Positions 48,901-58,084 are shown, numbered from the stretch's first letter. The stretch: 64,000 nucleotides of DNA from Rhodoblastus acidophilus (GCF_900187365.1 NZ_FYDG01000001.1:930001-994000), one strand, 5' to 3'. Notes: a model not told the origin generated them from the sequence alone. Numbers and translations are program-made.

Positions 48901-49403
48901 GCGGCCTCCTCAAGGATGCGGCGGCGCGCCTGCGGCTTGGCGGAAATGATCTCGCCGATCTGGCCTTGCCGCACCAGGGCCGGCGAGCGCGCGCCGGACG
49001 AGGCGTCGGCGAACAGCAATTGCACGTCGCGGGCGCGCACCTCGCGGCCGTTGAGCTTGTAGGTCGAGCCCTGCTCGCGCTCGATGCGGCGGGTGATTTC
49101 GAGGACGTCGCAATCGTTGAAGGCGGCGGGGGCGGTGCGGGCGCTGTTGTCGAGCACCAGCATGACTTCGGCGTGATTGCGGGCGGGCCGCGCGCCGGAG
49201 CCGGAGAAGATGACGTCGTCCATGCTGGAGGCGCGCATCTGCTTGTAGGCGTTTTCGCCCATCACCCAGCGCAGCGCCTCGACCAGGTTCGACTTGCCGC
49301 AACCGTTCGGCCCCACCACGCCCGTCAGGCCCGGTTGGATCGCGAAGTCGGTCGGCTCAACAAAACTTTTGAAGCCGACGAGGCGAAGCTTGTCGAATTT
49401 CAT
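45951..49403 (-). CDS. smc: Chromosome segregation/condensation ATPase SMC
   Basis: The 1150-residue SMC works with ScpA/ScpB to organise and segregate the chromosome. The N-terminal Walker A (GVVGPNGCGKSNLVEALRW), two long Ala/Glu-rich coiled coils, a hinge around residues 510-640 and the C-terminal signature LLSGGEQALTAMSL with Walker B CVLDEVDAPLDDAN are present. The start at 49403 is the methionine of MKFDKLRLVGFKSF; an ATG 8 codons earlier is less likely. ScpA/B are not nearby. It lies between two chemoreceptor genes in the same direction, an unusual neighbourhood. Confidence 0.97.
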   Translation of the reverse strand: MKFDKLRLVGFKSFVEPTDFAIQPGLTGVVGPNGCGKSNLVEALRWVMGENAYKQMRASSMDDVIFSGSGARPARNHAEVMLVLDNSARTAPAAFNDCDVLEITRRIEREQGSTYKLNGREVRARDVQLLFADASSGARSPALVRQGQIGEIISAKPQARRRILEEAAGIGGLHSRRHEAELRLKGAEENLLRLEDVMGQIGAQTESLRRQARQAARYRALAAEIRKHEALVALIALRGATQEAEETKAAVEANVLDLAEATRVQAEAARLQALAALEAPKARDAESQAGAALQRLVLAREALEGEEKRAQSRKIELERRFVQLSNDMRRETHNFDDAAAALERLRAEEEDLSGLGEDEADLAEEARGKCEAAEAKLKLSEAALEAAQNAFAGVEAQRNALAESARREEQALVRYEAELSRLVEDIAALRDSAGEDAELAEVLAEAERLMDEAAQAEEDALAAESALALARDQETFLRNPLADAERKAQALETEARTLANLLRSEHGAWPAVIEEIVVEKGFEGALGAALGEDLQASTDDEAPAFWAHSFGIGDPALPDEAIALADKVQAPAVLARRLAQIGVVPREKGRLLQSRLKPGQRLVSVEGDLWRWDGLVRAAEAPTAAARRLSEKNRLDDLEIEAKAARETLFGLRERMEAAETAVAEAVEADQRARVAARLAQKNLSDARAAANAAERRQGQALSRLSSLEDARRRAQDLRDDAQERLAGAREAFEDLPEPATLLGERDAARAANALDRAEAAEASAALQAFAREAETRVRRREAIEKEKKSWADRKARSLAQKEEIQDRLAETQEEMDRLADAPDEFLSQRRALTSGIEEAEQKLKDAADARALAETAQAEADRAARAALDAMSAARENRARLEAQAEAAQQRLAFLTQNILQELQCAPHALREMAGVAEVEETADIEPVQQKLAHLKADRERLGGVNLRAEEELAAVETEHQKLAQEQADLTEAVRKLRAAIGALNKEGRERLLDAFQKVDGHFRALFTVLFGGGSAELQLVESEDPLEAGLEIMAKPPGKKPATMSLLSGGEQALTAMSLIFAVFLTNPSPICVLDEVDAPLDDANVERFCDLLEDMRGKTDTRFIAITHNPITMARMDRLFGVTQSERGVSQLVSVELAQAERLLEAG

Positions 49404-49492
49404 GAACCCTGTTCCAGTTGGGAACAAGGCGCCAAGCGGCAGGCGGAATCAAGGATCTCGCGCGTCAAAGTTGGGGAAAAGGGCGCACCGGT

Positions 49493-51181
49493 TCAGGCGG
49501 CGCGCACTCCTGACAGGAAATCCTGCACCGACTTTTTCAGCTTGGCCGCTTCCTGCTGCAACATCGACGCGCCCTCGCCGAGTTCGGCCGAGGTTTGCAG
49601 CGTCCGCTGCACGGCGTCGGCCACGGCGCAGACATTCTGCGTCACCTCGCCGGCGCCATGGGCGGCTTCGGTCGAGCTGCGCGCGATTTCCTGGGTGGCC
49701 AAGGCCTGCTGTCCCGTTGATTCCGCGATCGACATGCTGACATGGTCGACATCCTCGATCACCTTGGTGATGTCGGCGATGGCGGCGACGGCGCTGTCGG
49801 TTTCGGACTGGATGGCGGAGATCTGGCTGGAAATCTCCTCGGTGGCCTTTGCGGTCTGGCTGGCGAGCGCCTTCACCTCCGAGGCCACCACCGCGAAGCC
49901 GCGGCCGGCTTCGCCCGCGCGCGCGGCCTCGATGGTGGCGTTGAGCGCGAGCAGGTTGGTTTGCGCGGCGATGCCGGAAATCAGCTCGACGACTTCGCCG
50001 ATGCGGGCGGTCGCGGCGGCGAGCCCGGCGATCTGCTCGTTGGTCTTGTGCGCCCGCTGCAGCGCATTGCTGGTCATGGCGGAGGAGGTTTTGACCTGCC
50101 CGCCGATCTCGGTGATGCTGGCGGACAGCTGCTCCGTGGCGGCGGCGGCTGCGCGCACATTGACCGAGGATTGCTCGGACGCCGAAGCGACGGTGGCGAT
50201 CCGCTCGTTGCTTTGCTCGGCGGAGGCTTCGAGCGACCGCGACGCGCCGAGGAACTCCTGCACCTTGCCCTCGACCGCGCCGAGCAGGCTGGTGACGTCG
50301 GCGTCGAAGCGTTCGGCGAGCTGGTCGACGTGCTGGGCGCGGGCGACGCGCTTCTGGTCAAGCTCCTTTTCGCGCGCCAACTCGTTCTGGCGCTCGATGG
50401 CGTCGCTGCGGAATTTTTCCAGCGCGCGCGCGAAGGCGCCGATTTCGGTGTTGCAGTCCTGGCCGGCGATGACGATCGACGTGTCGCCCTTGGCCAGATT
50501 GTCCATCGAGACCCGCAAGGCGGCCATGGGCGCGGTGATCGAGCGGCCGATGGCGAAGCACAGCGCGATCATCAGACCGAGCAGAACGGCGAGAAAGGCG
50601 GCGGCCCACGCCGTCCGGCTCCAGAACACCGCATCGACGTCGTCGATATAAATGCCCGTGCCGACGAGGATTCCGAGATCGTCGATCTTGCGCAGCAGCG
50701 ACATTTTCGGCAGCGGCTGGGTCTGGCCGGGCTTGACCTGGGTATAATAAAGGACGCCGCGCCCCTCAGGCCCCGACACCAGTTCGATCTGCTCCCGGAT
50801 CAGGGCGGCGTCGGCGGGCCCGCTGTCCCTGAGACGGTTGACGCCGATCTTTTTGGGATCGACATGCACCAGCGTGACGCCTTCCAGCGAGTGGACGAAA
50901 ATATAGGAGAGATCGCGGGCGTCGCCGAAGCGCGCCGCCGCCATCACGTCCAGGAAGGCCTTGCGCCCCGCCTCGCTGGTCGGACCGCCGGCCTTGGCCA
51001 TGGCGCTGCGGCCGATGGCGACGGCTTGGTCGAGGGCGGCGTCGATCATCGTCCGCCGGTCTTCCATCATCTGCATGCGCAAGTTGACGAGACCAAAGGC
51101 GATCGCGAGGATGACGCTGATCGTGCTGAGCAAGATGACCAGCGTTAATCTCACGCGCAAGGTCAATCGACTGAGGCTCAT
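49493..51181 (-). CDS. Methyl-accepting chemotaxis protein with single Cache sensor
   Basis: A 562-residue receptor. Helix 1 (about 8-35) is followed by a periplasmic Cache domain with [20 protein letters not shown] and [13 protein letters not shown], a second helix near 185-210, HAMP, and the tip [20 protein letters not shown]. Same layout as the receptor at 44129 but clearly diverged in the sensor. A 282-base intergenic region with a tandem CTTGAG motif lies upstream. Confidence 0.93.
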   Translation of the reverse strand: MSLSRLTLRVRLTLVILLSTISVILAIAFGLVNLRMQMMEDRRTMIDAALDQAVAIGRSAMAKAGGPTSEAGRKAFLDVMAAARFGDARDLSYIFVHSLEGVTLVHVDPKKIGVNRLRDSGPADAALIREQIELVSGPEGRGVLYYTQVKPGQTQPLPKMSLLRKIDDLGILVGTGIYIDDVDAVFWSRTAWAAAFLAVLLGLMIALCFAIGRSITAPMAALRVSMDNLAKGDTSIVIAGQDCNTEIGAFARALEKFRSDAIERQNELAREKELDQKRVARAQHVDQLAERFDADVTSLLGAVEGKVQEFLGASRSLEASAEQSNERIATVASASEQSSVNVRAAAAATEQLSASITEIGGQVKTSSAMTSNALQRAHKTNEQIAGLAAATARIGEVVELISGIAAQTNLLALNATIEAARAGEAGRGFAVVASEVKALASQTAKATEEISSQISAIQSETDSAVAAIADITKVIEDVDHVSMSIAESTGQQALATQEIARSSTEAAHGAGEVTQNVCAVADAVQRTLQTSAELGEGASMLQQEAAKLKKSVQDFLSGVRAA

Positions 51182-51304
51182 TGGCGAAACCTTTCAAAGA
51201 AGCGCCTGGTAAAATGCACGCAAAAGTTGAAAAATATTGAAACGGCGCGCAAGAATTTCGCCCGCCCGCGCCCTGCGAACGATCGTTTAGACACGGTCTT
51301 GCGG

Positions 51305-51342
51305 CAAGATCTTGAGCCGAGCTCTTGAGCCAAGATCTTGAG
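51305..51342. repeat. Short CAAGATCTTGAG repeats upstream of a chemoreceptor
   Basis: CAAGATCTTGAG occurs at 51305-51316 and again at 51331-51342, with CTCTTGAG between them (51322-51329). The core AAGATCTT is self-complementary. They lie about 125 bases before the receptor ATG and could be regulator sites. Confidence 0.4.
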
Positions 51343-51464
51343 ACCTCTGGCGATACGTCGCGCCGGCGGCGCCCGCCCGATAGTTCCGGCGAGAGGACGA
51401 ATAATGACGAGGCGTTCACGCGCGCCAAAAATTCACGCCATGCGTGCGCCCGAAAAAGAAAGAC

Positions 51465-51776
51465 TCAGCCCGCGCAGGCCCGGCACGAAATCGCCGTCGG
51501 CAGGGCTTGCAACCGTTTCGGGTCGATCGCCTCGCCGCATTTGACGCACACGCCGTAACGTCCCTCGGCGATGCGCTGCAAGGCGGCGCGAATCTGCTGA
51601 ATTTCCTGCAACTTCTGCTTTTCGACGCCGCGCAGCGCGTCCTGGCCCTCAAGCTCGGTCGCCTGCTCCTCCCAATCGGCGGGCAAGGCGCTGCGCATTT
51701 CATCGTCGATTTCGGCGATATGGCCGGTCAGTTCGGCGAGCCGACGTTCGAGCCTGCTGGCGATCTCCTCGTACAT
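51465..51776 (-). CDS. TraR/DksA-family zinc-finger protein
   Basis: The 103 residues carry an N-terminal helical coiled region and a C-terminal four-cysteine finger, CVKCGEAIDPKRLQAL then ISCRAC. DksA-like proteins enter the RNA polymerase secondary channel and act with ppGpp; this short form lacks the long DksA N-terminal part, though it has an acidic helix tip (EIDDEM). It begins 44 bases after lpxK and may be cotranscribed with it. Confidence 0.88.
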   Translation of the reverse strand: MYEEIASRLERRLAELTGHIAEIDDEMRSALPADWEEQATELEGQDALRGVEKQKLQEIQQIRAALQRIAEGRYGVCVKCGEAIDPKRLQALPTAISCRACAG

Positions 51777-51820
51777 TTTGCAAGCCCTCCCCCTTCAGCG
51801 CCGGACACGCCGCGCCGCCG

Positions 51821-52885
51821 TCAGGCGCAGGCGGACCGGTCGCCCAATTGCCCCCGCCGCGCCCGCGACACGGCGTCGAGCACCAGAGCGCGCAGCGCCT
51901 CCGCCTCCTCCACCACCAGAGTCACCGGCAGCGCCTCGGGCTGGGGCAGATCCTGCCACAAGCCCTGCATGAACGGCGCGATCTTCACCATGTCCTTCTC
52001 GGTGGTCACCAGCAGCGCGTCCTGCGCGGCCGCGCGGCGCTGCAGCGCGGCGATCTCGGCCGGGCGATACAGATGATGGTCGGGAAAGGCCTGGCGCGAC
52101 ACGATGCGCGCGCCGCACGCCTCCAGCGAATCGAAGAATTTGCCGGGCCGGCCGATTCCGGCGAAAGCCACCACCTTGGCGCCGAGCATGCGCAGCGCGG
52201 CGTTGGCGTCGGGGGCTAACCGGCCGTGGAACACGGGCTTGCCGGCGTCGCGCAAAATGCGCGCGGCGGCGTCGCCGGCCTTGCCCTCGCCGATGACCAG
52301 CCCGGCGTCGGTGCGCTCCAGTTGCAGCGCCAGCGGCGCCCGCAGCGGCCCGGCCGGAATCAGGCGGCCATTGCCGAATCCCACGGCGCCGTCGATCACC
52401 GCGAGGGTGAAATCGCGCGTGAGGCTGGGATTCTGCAAGCCGTCGTCCATCACGATCAGGCTGGCGCCGCCGGCCAGCGCCAGCAGCGCGCCGCTCGGCC
52501 GGTCGCGCGCCACCACGGTCGAGGCGACGCGGGCCAACAGCAACGGCTCATCGCCGGTTTCGGCCGCGCCGTGACGGCGGCGGTCAACCAGATGCGCGCC
52601 GCCATCGGCCGAAAGGGCGCCGCCATAGCCGCGGGTGAGGAAAGCCGGGGTTTCGCCGGCGCGTTTCAGCCATTTGGCCATCGCCAGGGCGGTGGGCGTC
52701 TTGCCGGCGCCGCCGACGACGAAATTGCCGACGCAAACCACGGGCGCGTTGACCCTCGCGCCGCCACGGTTCATGGCGCGCACCGCAAAACGGCCATAAA
52801 GCGCCGCGATCGGCGCAAGAAGCGCGCGGACCAGGCGTTGAAAAGGACCGGGCTGTGCAGACCACCAGAAATCCGGCGCGCGCAT
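51821..52885 (-). CDS. lpxK: Tetraacyldisaccharide 4'-kinase
   Basis: LpxK phosphorylates the disaccharide precursor to give lipid IVA at the inner membrane. The 354-residue protein has an N-terminal membrane-associated helix, the Walker A VVGGAGKTPTALAMAKWL near residue 60, the TRGYGG motif, IVMDDGLQNPSL (catalytic Asp-Asp) and AFPDHHLY. GGGAGG sits before the ATG at 52885. It follows waaA with a 127-base gap, in a lipid A/Kdo cluster. Confidence 0.95.
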   Translation of the reverse strand: MRAPDFWWSAQPGPFQRLVRALLAPIAALYGRFAVRAMNRGGARVNAPVVCVGNFVVGGAGKTPTALAMAKWLKRAGETPAFLTRGYGGALSADGGAHLVDRRRHGAAETGDEPLLLARVASTVVARDRPSGALLALAGGASLIVMDDGLQNPSLTRDFTLAVIDGAVGFGNGRLIPAGPLRAPLALQLERTDAGLVIGEGKAGDAAARILRDAGKPVFHGRLAPDANAALRMLGAKVVAFAGIGRPGKFFDSLEACGARIVSRQAFPDHHLYRPAEIAALQRRAAAQDALLVTTEKDMVKIAPFMQGLWQDLPQPEALPVTLVVEEAEALRALVLDAVSRARRGQLGDRSACA

Positions 52886-53012
52886 CGCTCCTCCCACGAA
52901 GCTTCATTCTTTCAGCTTAAACCCGCCCGGGCGGCAAAGGAATGCAGGGCCGTAAAAAATTATATCGCGTCCGGATCGGGAGGAGACCTGGCGCGGCCCG
53001 GCGTCGCCGGGC

Positions 53013-54314
53013 TTACTGCCCCGAGACGATCATCGCGGCGACATAGGGTTCGAGCGCGCGCATCACCCGGTCCGCCGCGCCGCCCATGGCGGCCACCGAT
53101 TCCCGCGACGCCTCAGCCGCCTGGCGCAAATCCCTGGGATTGCTGAACAGGAAGGCCAGCCGGCCCGCCAGATCGTCGGCGTCGTTGACCACGAAAGCGC
53201 CGCCGCCCTGATCCAGGGCGGCGTAAACGTCGATGAAATTGCCGACATGGGGGCCATGGAGAATGGCCGAACCGAGCTTCGCCGGTTCGATCGGGTTCTG
53301 CCCGCCCTGCCCCACCAGCGACTTGCCGACGAAGATCACATTGGCCAGCCGATAGAACAGGCCGAGTTCGCCCATCGTATCCGCGACATAGACCTGGGTG
53401 GACGCGCCCGGCGCCTCCCCGCGCGACCGCTGCGCCGTCTCAAGGCCGGCGGCGCGCGCCAGCGCGGTGATCTCGTCGCCGCGGATGGCGTGGCGCGGCG
53501 CGACAATGGTCAGCAGATCGGGCAACTGACGCACCAGCCGCTTGTGCGCGGAAAGCGCCAGCGCCTCCTCGCCCGCATGGGTCGAGGCGGCGATCCACAC
53601 CGGACGCGGCCCGAGCCCCGTGAACAGAGCGCGGAGACGGTCAGGATCTGCGGGCGGCGCCTCGACGTCATATTTGAGATTTCCGGCGGCGACGACGCGC
53701 GGCGCGCCGAGCTGCAGCAGGCGGCCGGCGTCGTCCTCGCTCTGGGCGAGGCAAATGTCGATGCGGCTCAACAGCGCCGAAATAAAACTCGGAGCCAGCC
53801 GCCAGCGGGCGAACGAGCGCGGCGACAGCCGCGCATTGACGGAGGCGATGGGGATGGCACGCGCATGAACGGCGCAGATCATGTTCGGCCAGATTTCCGA
53901 TTCCGCCAGCAGGAACAGGTCGGGCCGCCAATGGTCGAGAAAACGCTCGATGAAGCGGGGCGCGTCGAGCGGCGCATATTGATGGAAGGCGCCCGAGGGC
54001 AGCCGCTGCGCCAGAATACGGGCGGAGGCGACGGTGCCGGTGGTCACCAGCACATGAAAGCCTTTGCCGATCAGCCGGTCCACCAGCGGCAGCAGGGCCA
54101 GGCCCTCGCCGACGCTTGCGCCGTGCAGCCAGGCCAGCCGGCCGTCCGGCCGCGCCAGCCCGGCTTGCCCGCGCCGCTCGCCGAGCCGCGCGAGTTCTTC
54201 CTTGCCGCGCTGCGCCCGCCGGCGCAGGAACAGGCCGCTGAACGGCGCGAGCGATTGAGCGGCGGCGCGATAGACGGGCAGAAACATTTGCGTCTTCATC
54301 GCTTCTGTTTCCAT
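53013..54314 (-). CDS. waaA: Kdo transferase (3-deoxy-D-manno-octulosonic acid transferase)
   Basis: WaaA adds Kdo to lipid IVA from CMP-Kdo, acting at the cytosolic face. The 433-residue GT-B protein has one N-terminal membrane anchor helix, the WLHGASVGEGLALLPLV motif, the catalytic Glu region LFLLAESEIWPNM, and the C-terminal site with GKSLVGQGGQNPIEPAKLG. Length is normal. Whether it adds one or two Kdo units cannot be told. It is in the same direction as cysQ, DUF4170 and lpxK. Confidence 0.96.
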   Translation of the reverse strand: METEAMKTQMFLPVYRAAAQSLAPFSGLFLRRRAQRGKEELARLGERRGQAGLARPDGRLAWLHGASVGEGLALLPLVDRLIGKGFHVLVTTGTVASARILAQRLPSGAFHQYAPLDAPRFIERFLDHWRPDLFLLAESEIWPNMICAVHARAIPIASVNARLSPRSFARWRLAPSFISALLSRIDICLAQSEDDAGRLLQLGAPRVVAAGNLKYDVEAPPADPDRLRALFTGLGPRPVWIAASTHAGEEALALSAHKRLVRQLPDLLTIVAPRHAIRGDEITALARAAGLETAQRSRGEAPGASTQVYVADTMGELGLFYRLANVIFVGKSLVGQGGQNPIEPAKLGSAILHGPHVGNFIDVYAALDQGGGAFVVNDADDLAGRLAFLFSNPRDLRQAAEASRESVAAMGGAADRVMRALEPYVAAMIVSGQ

Positions 54315-54481
54315 CTCCCGCTCGCCCGACGGTCTTCGACCGGGCCATTCATGAATTGCTGGATCGCGCGCGCTTTTTCATGAGCCGCGACCGGACGTTA
54401 CGTCAACGTCTAGCGCAAACCCCTGTGAAAGGCGAGTGCGCGGGCTTTAGACGCCAGTTGTGGCGAAAAGCGGGCAAGCGT

Positions 54482-54718
54482 TCAGCCGTCCGAAGGATCG
54501 AGCACGCGATGCAGGTGGACGATGAAATAGCGCATCTGCGCATTGTCCACCGTCGCCTGCGCCTTGGCTCTCCAGGCGGCCTTGGCGCTGGCGAAATCCG
54601 GGTACATTCCGACGAGATCGATCTGCTTGAGATCCTTGAACTCGGTGGTGGCGAGATCGGTCAACTCGCCGCCGAAGACCAGATGGAGCAATTGCTTGGG
54701 TTCGACTTCGTGAGACAT
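54482..54718 (-). CDS. DUF4170 protein
   Basis: A 78-residue cytosolic protein, LLHLVFGGELTDL then VGMYPDFASAKAAWRAKAQ and MRYFIVHLHRVLDP, matching the DUF4170 family that sits beside waaA/cysQ in many alphaproteobacteria. Its function is unknown; the constant neighbourhood suggests a link to lipid A/Kdo synthesis. It starts 23 bases after the cysQ stop. Confidence 0.85.
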   Translation of the reverse strand: MSHEVEPKQLLHLVFGGELTDLATTEFKDLKQIDLVGMYPDFASAKAAWRAKAQATVDNAQMRYFIVHLHRVLDPSDG

Positions 54719-54741
54719 GCGCGTTCCTTCCGTGGCAGATT

Positions 54742-55569
54742 TTATCGGTTTGAGCTTTTCCCCCCGCGCGCCGCCGCGATCAGGTCGTCCTGGAGGCCGG
54801 GCGGAGCCGCCGCCAGCGCCGGATGCGTCGGATCGGCGCGATTATAGCGCGGCGCCTGTCCCGCGAAATCGGTGAGCACGCCGCCGGCTTCCCTCAGTAT
54901 GACGTCGGCCGCCGCAATGTCCCAGTCGCAGGCGTTCTTGTTGGCGAGCGCGCCGTCGAGCGCCCCTTCGGCCACGCGCAACAGCCGCATCGCCAGCGAG
55001 GGCAGGCGCGGCTTTTCCTCGAAGACGAGGCCCGCGCGCCGGAGATCGGCGGCCATGACGTCAGGCGCCGCCAGCCGCGCGCCGGCCAGCTCGCGCCGCG
55101 ACGAAACCGAGATCGGCGCGCCGTTGCAGGTCGCGCCGCCGCCCCGGCGCGCGACAAAGGTCTGGTCGAGCGCCGGCGCATGGACGACGCCGAGCGCGGG
55201 AAGCCCCGCCACGACGACGGCGGCGCAAATGGCGAAACAGGGATCGCCGGCGGCGAAACCGCGGGTGCCGTCGATCGGATCGACGATGAAAACGCACTCG
55301 CGGCCGAGGCGTTGGGGCGTGTCGGCGGTTTCCTCCGACAGCCAGCCGAAGTCCGGCGCCAGCCGCGCCAGATGTTCCTTCAGGAAGGCGTCGACGCGCA
55401 AGTCGGCCGAGGTGACCGGGCTGCCGCCTTGCTTGTGGGTCACCTCGGCGACGGTGGCGCGGCCGGGGCGGAAATAGCTGAGGGCGATGCGTCCGGCGTC
55501 GCGCAGAACAGCTTCGACGTGCGGCGCCAGGGCGGCAGGATCTGCGGCGGGGTCTAAAGTCTGGACCAA
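54742..55569 (-). CDS. cysQ: 3'(2'),5'-bisphosphate nucleotidase (inositol-monophosphatase family)
   Basis: CysQ removes the 3'-phosphate from PAP/PAPS, the by-product of sulfate activation and sulfotransferase reactions. The 275-residue protein has the metal site WLSEETADTP, VFIVDPIDGTRGFAAGD and, near the C-terminus, CDWDIAAADVILREAGG. No ATG precedes the fold in a sensible position; the start is taken as TTG at 55569, without a strong ribosome site. PAP removal is relevant to the sulfotransferase at 33265, though that gene is far away. Confidence 0.9.
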   Translation of the reverse strand: MVQTLDPAADPAALAPHVEAVLRDAGRIALSYFRPGRATVAEVTHKQGGSPVTSADLRVDAFLKEHLARLAPDFGWLSEETADTPQRLGRECVFIVDPIDGTRGFAAGDPCFAICAAVVVAGLPALGVVHAPALDQTFVARRGGGATCNGAPISVSSRRELAGARLAAPDVMAADLRRAGLVFEEKPRLPSLAMRLLRVAEGALDGALANKNACDWDIAAADVILREAGGVLTDFAGQAPRYNRADPTHPALAAAPPGLQDDLIAAARGGKSSNR

Positions 55570-55813
55570 AGTCGGAAAGACGTCTCGGGCTCGATGTTGC
55601 AGGCTTTCCCGATGTAAAGGCGCGCGCCGGCCCACGCAAGAGTTTTCGCCTTTGCTGCGCAGATACGAACAATTTTCAGCAATGTCTTCGGCTGTTGTTC
55701 GCCCTGCCGCGCGGCAGCCGGAATTGAATAAAATTCGCCGGATTTTTTTAGCCCGGCGGAGGCGGCGGGCGCCTGAGATTGCCGACAGAACGGTTCTGTC
55801 CGCGGAGTGTCTC

Positions 55814-56332
55814 ATGTCCCAGCTCGCTTCTCCCCTTCTCGGCATGCTCGCCGCGGATCCGCGCGCCGACGGCGGCCAGCGCCGCGTCACGCTCGGCGCG
55901 GACACGATCCGGATCGACCGCTGCCTCCTGGGCATTCGCATGCGGCTGGCGCTGCCGGTGCGCGCCTATCGCGGCGTTTCGTTGCAGGTGGTCGAGGGCG
56001 CGCGCGGCCCTTATTACCGCGTCGCGCTCGACCACGCCGATCCCGAATTGAGCGTGACATTGGCCGAGGACCGCGACCCGGAATCGCTGGTGGCCGAATG
56101 GCGCGGCTGGGCGAAATTCTTTCACCTGCCCCGACTGGCGCTGGACGCCGACGCCGGCTGCGTCGCGGTCGACGGCCGTCTCGGCGAACTGGTGCTCGGC
56201 CTGACCCGCCAGCGGCGGCGCGGCTGGCCGCTGCGGGACCGGCGCTCGCGCATCTCGGCCTTGCGCAAGCCGCCGAAGACCCGGCGGCATGTGGTTCACC
56301 GCGACGAGCGCGAGATCATCTGCTACGAATAA
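55814..56332 (+). CDS. DUF6101 protein
   Basis: A 172-residue protein recognised as DUF6101 by its compact beta-rich core (SVTLAEDRDPESLVAEWRGW, LGELVLGLTRQRRRGWPLRD) and its usual position facing ubiA. Function unknown; no membrane segment or signal peptide. GGAG lies before the ATG. Its 3' end lies 12 bases from the ubiA stop on the opposite strand. Confidence 0.8.
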   Translation: MSQLASPLLGMLAADPRADGGQRRVTLGADTIRIDRCLLGIRMRLALPVRAYRGVSLQVVEGARGPYYRVALDHADPELSVTLAEDRDPESLVAEWRGWAKFFHLPRLALDADAGCVAVDGRLGELVLGLTRQRRRGWPLRDRRSRISALRKPPKTRRHVVHRDEREIICYE

Positions 56333-56344
56333 AAGGAGCTGCGC

Positions 56345-57274
56345 TCACACGAAGTAGAACAGCGCGTTCTCCGCCAGCAGGCCGGCGACCAGCAGGAAAC
56401 CTGCGGTCCCGTTCGACCGGAACAGTTTGAGCGCCATCGCCTCGTCGTTGAGGTCCACGCGCCGCAATTGCCAGACCAGATGCGCGGCGAAGGCCACCAT
56501 GCCCAGATGCGCAACCACCCCAGCGCCCGCCGTGAGCAGCGCGATTTCGGCGAACAGCGCCGCGCCGAAATAGAGCAGCGCGACGCACGGAACCAGATGC
56601 TCGCCGAACAGCAAAGCGGTGGACTTCACCCCCGCCTCCACGTCGTATTTCTTGTCCATCACCGCATAGATCGTGTCGTAGCCGATGGTCCAGAGGATGC
56701 TCGACGCATAGAGCCAGAACGCCGGAGCGGCCAGTTCGCCCGCCACCGCCGACCAGCCGATCAGCGCGCCCCAGGAAAACGCCAGGCCGAGCACCGCCTG
56801 CGGCCAGGAGGTGATCCGCTTCATGAACGGATAGACCGCCACCGGCAGCAGCGACACAAAGCCCAGCACGATGGAATACGTGTTGAGCGACAGCAGCACG
56901 CACAGCCCGATCAGGCATTGCGCCAGCAGGAACAGCAGCACCGCGCGCGGGGTGACCTGGCCTGAGGCCAGCGGGCGATCGCGGGTGCGCTCCACTTTGG
57001 CGTCGATGTCGCGGTCGATGAAGTCGTTGAGGGTCGAACCGGCGCCGCGCATGGCGATGGAGCCGATGGCGAACAGCGCCATCAGGCCGAAATGGGGCTT
57101 TTCCGCATGATTGATGGCGGCGAGGCAGGTCGAGGACAGGCAGGGCGCCAGCAGCAATCGCCAGCCGACGGGACGGTCGAGCCGCGCCAGTTTCACATAG
57201 GGCGCCCACGACGCCGGCAAACGTCCCCAGAATCCGTGAGAACTCGAATCGGGGAGAAAGGCCGCGCTCGCCAT
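56345..57274 (-). CDS. ubiA: 4-hydroxybenzoate polyprenyltransferase
   Basis: UbiA joins 4-hydroxybenzoate to the polyprenyl tail in ubiquinone synthesis, in the inner membrane. The 309 residues have nine hydrophobic helices and both Asp-rich motifs: NDFIDRDIDAKVERTRDRPL and YDTIYAVMDKKYDVEAGVKS. The stop of the exported-protein gene downstream lies only a base beyond the start region; ubiA is transcribed after it. Confidence 0.96.
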   Translation of the reverse strand: MASAAFLPDSSSHGFWGRLPASWAPYVKLARLDRPVGWRLLLAPCLSSTCLAAINHAEKPHFGLMALFAIGSIAMRGAGSTLNDFIDRDIDAKVERTRDRPLASGQVTPRAVLLFLLAQCLIGLCVLLSLNTYSIVLGFVSLLPVAVYPFMKRITSWPQAVLGLAFSWGALIGWSAVAGELAAPAFWLYASSILWTIGYDTIYAVMDKKYDVEAGVKSTALLFGEHLVPCVALLYFGAALFAEIALLTAGAGVVAHLGMVAFAAHLVWQLRRVDLNDEAMALKLFRSNGTAGFLLVAGLLAENALFYFV

Positions 57275-57275
57275 C

Positions 57276-57713
57276 TTACAACGGCCCCGCCGGCAATTTC
57301 ACCGGCGGCGGCGCTGCGGCGGCGCCGAGACCGCCGCCATTCTGCTGCATCTGCTTGACCTTGGCGGCCAGCGCGCAGGCCTGGCTGGCCATGCCGCCGG
57401 TCTTCGCCGTGCCGGCCTTGAACTGGTTGAGGAAATCGTCGGGGATGTTGCACCAGTCCTTGTTCTTGACAAGGTAGGCGCCCATCTCGCCCTCGACCGC
57501 ATTGAGGCTGCGCAGCGCCGGACAGGCCTCGACCGGATCGAGCTTGCCGCCATGCGCCTTGGAAATGGCGTTGAGCTTCTGGATCGCGGCGTTGCGCTTC
57601 TGGCCGAAAGCGGCGATGTCCTGGTTGCAATCGGCCTGCGCGGCGGCCGTCAGGACGACCGATCCCAAAGCGAAGATTGCGAGTCGCCCAAGGGCGTAAT
57701 TCAGCCTGACCAT
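57276..57713 (-). CDS. Exported protein of unknown function
   Basis: A 145-residue protein with a signal peptide (RLNYALGRLAIFALGSVVLT, cut near AQADC) and a helical mature part with four cysteines (DCNQDIAAF, VEACPAL, KDWCNIPDDF, ASQACALA) that could form disulfides, ending in a Pro/Gly/Ala tail. Found beside ubiA in related genomes by impression only. The start at 57713 is chosen because residues before it do not look like a signal. Confidence 0.75.
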   Translation of the reverse strand: MVRLNYALGRLAIFALGSVVLTAAAQADCNQDIAAFGQKRNAAIQKLNAISKAHGGKLDPVEACPALRSLNAVEGEMGAYLVKNKDWCNIPDDFLNQFKAGTAKTGGMASQACALAAKVKQMQQNGGGLGAAAAPPPVKLPAGPL

Positions 57714-57832
57714 GAGTTTTCCATCTTGCGCCGAGCCGCCTGGCGGCGTCGCCGCGCAATCTAGCTCATCCCGGCGCCGGCAAGCAAGAAGCGCAAAATC
57801 GGGCTTTTCCGAGGCGCAGCGCCCCGGAGGCG

Positions 57833-58066
57833 TCACGCCGAGCGCCGCACCGTCTTGATCGCGGCCATGGCCGCGCCGGACCGTTCGGCGATCTCGCGAT
57901 CCTGCGCCTCCAGAAAGGCGCGCGCCGGTTCGTCGCCGTCGAGCCCTTCCAGCAGTTCTCGGGGAACCCGCCGGTTCGACCGCTGCGCGCCATCTTCGTA
58001 GATGACGTCGAACAGCACATATTCGCTCTTGGAGCCGGCTTTTTTGGACCCGGATTTGCGCGACAT
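57833..58066 (-). CDS. Small conserved-looking protein of unknown function
   Basis: A 77-residue soluble protein, Lys/Ser-rich at the N-terminus (SRKSGSKKAGSK) followed by YVLFDVIYEDGAQRSNRRVP and an acidic helix. It starts 18 bases after rpsU and points the same way, so it may be cotranscribed. It is not a recognised ribosomal or toxin-antitoxin family. Confidence 0.65.
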   Translation of the reverse strand: MSRKSGSKKAGSKSEYVLFDVIYEDGAQRSNRRVPRELLEGLDGDEPARAFLEAQDREIAERSGAAMAAIKTVRRSA

Positions 58067-58084
58067 TTGTCCCTGTCTCCGCTG

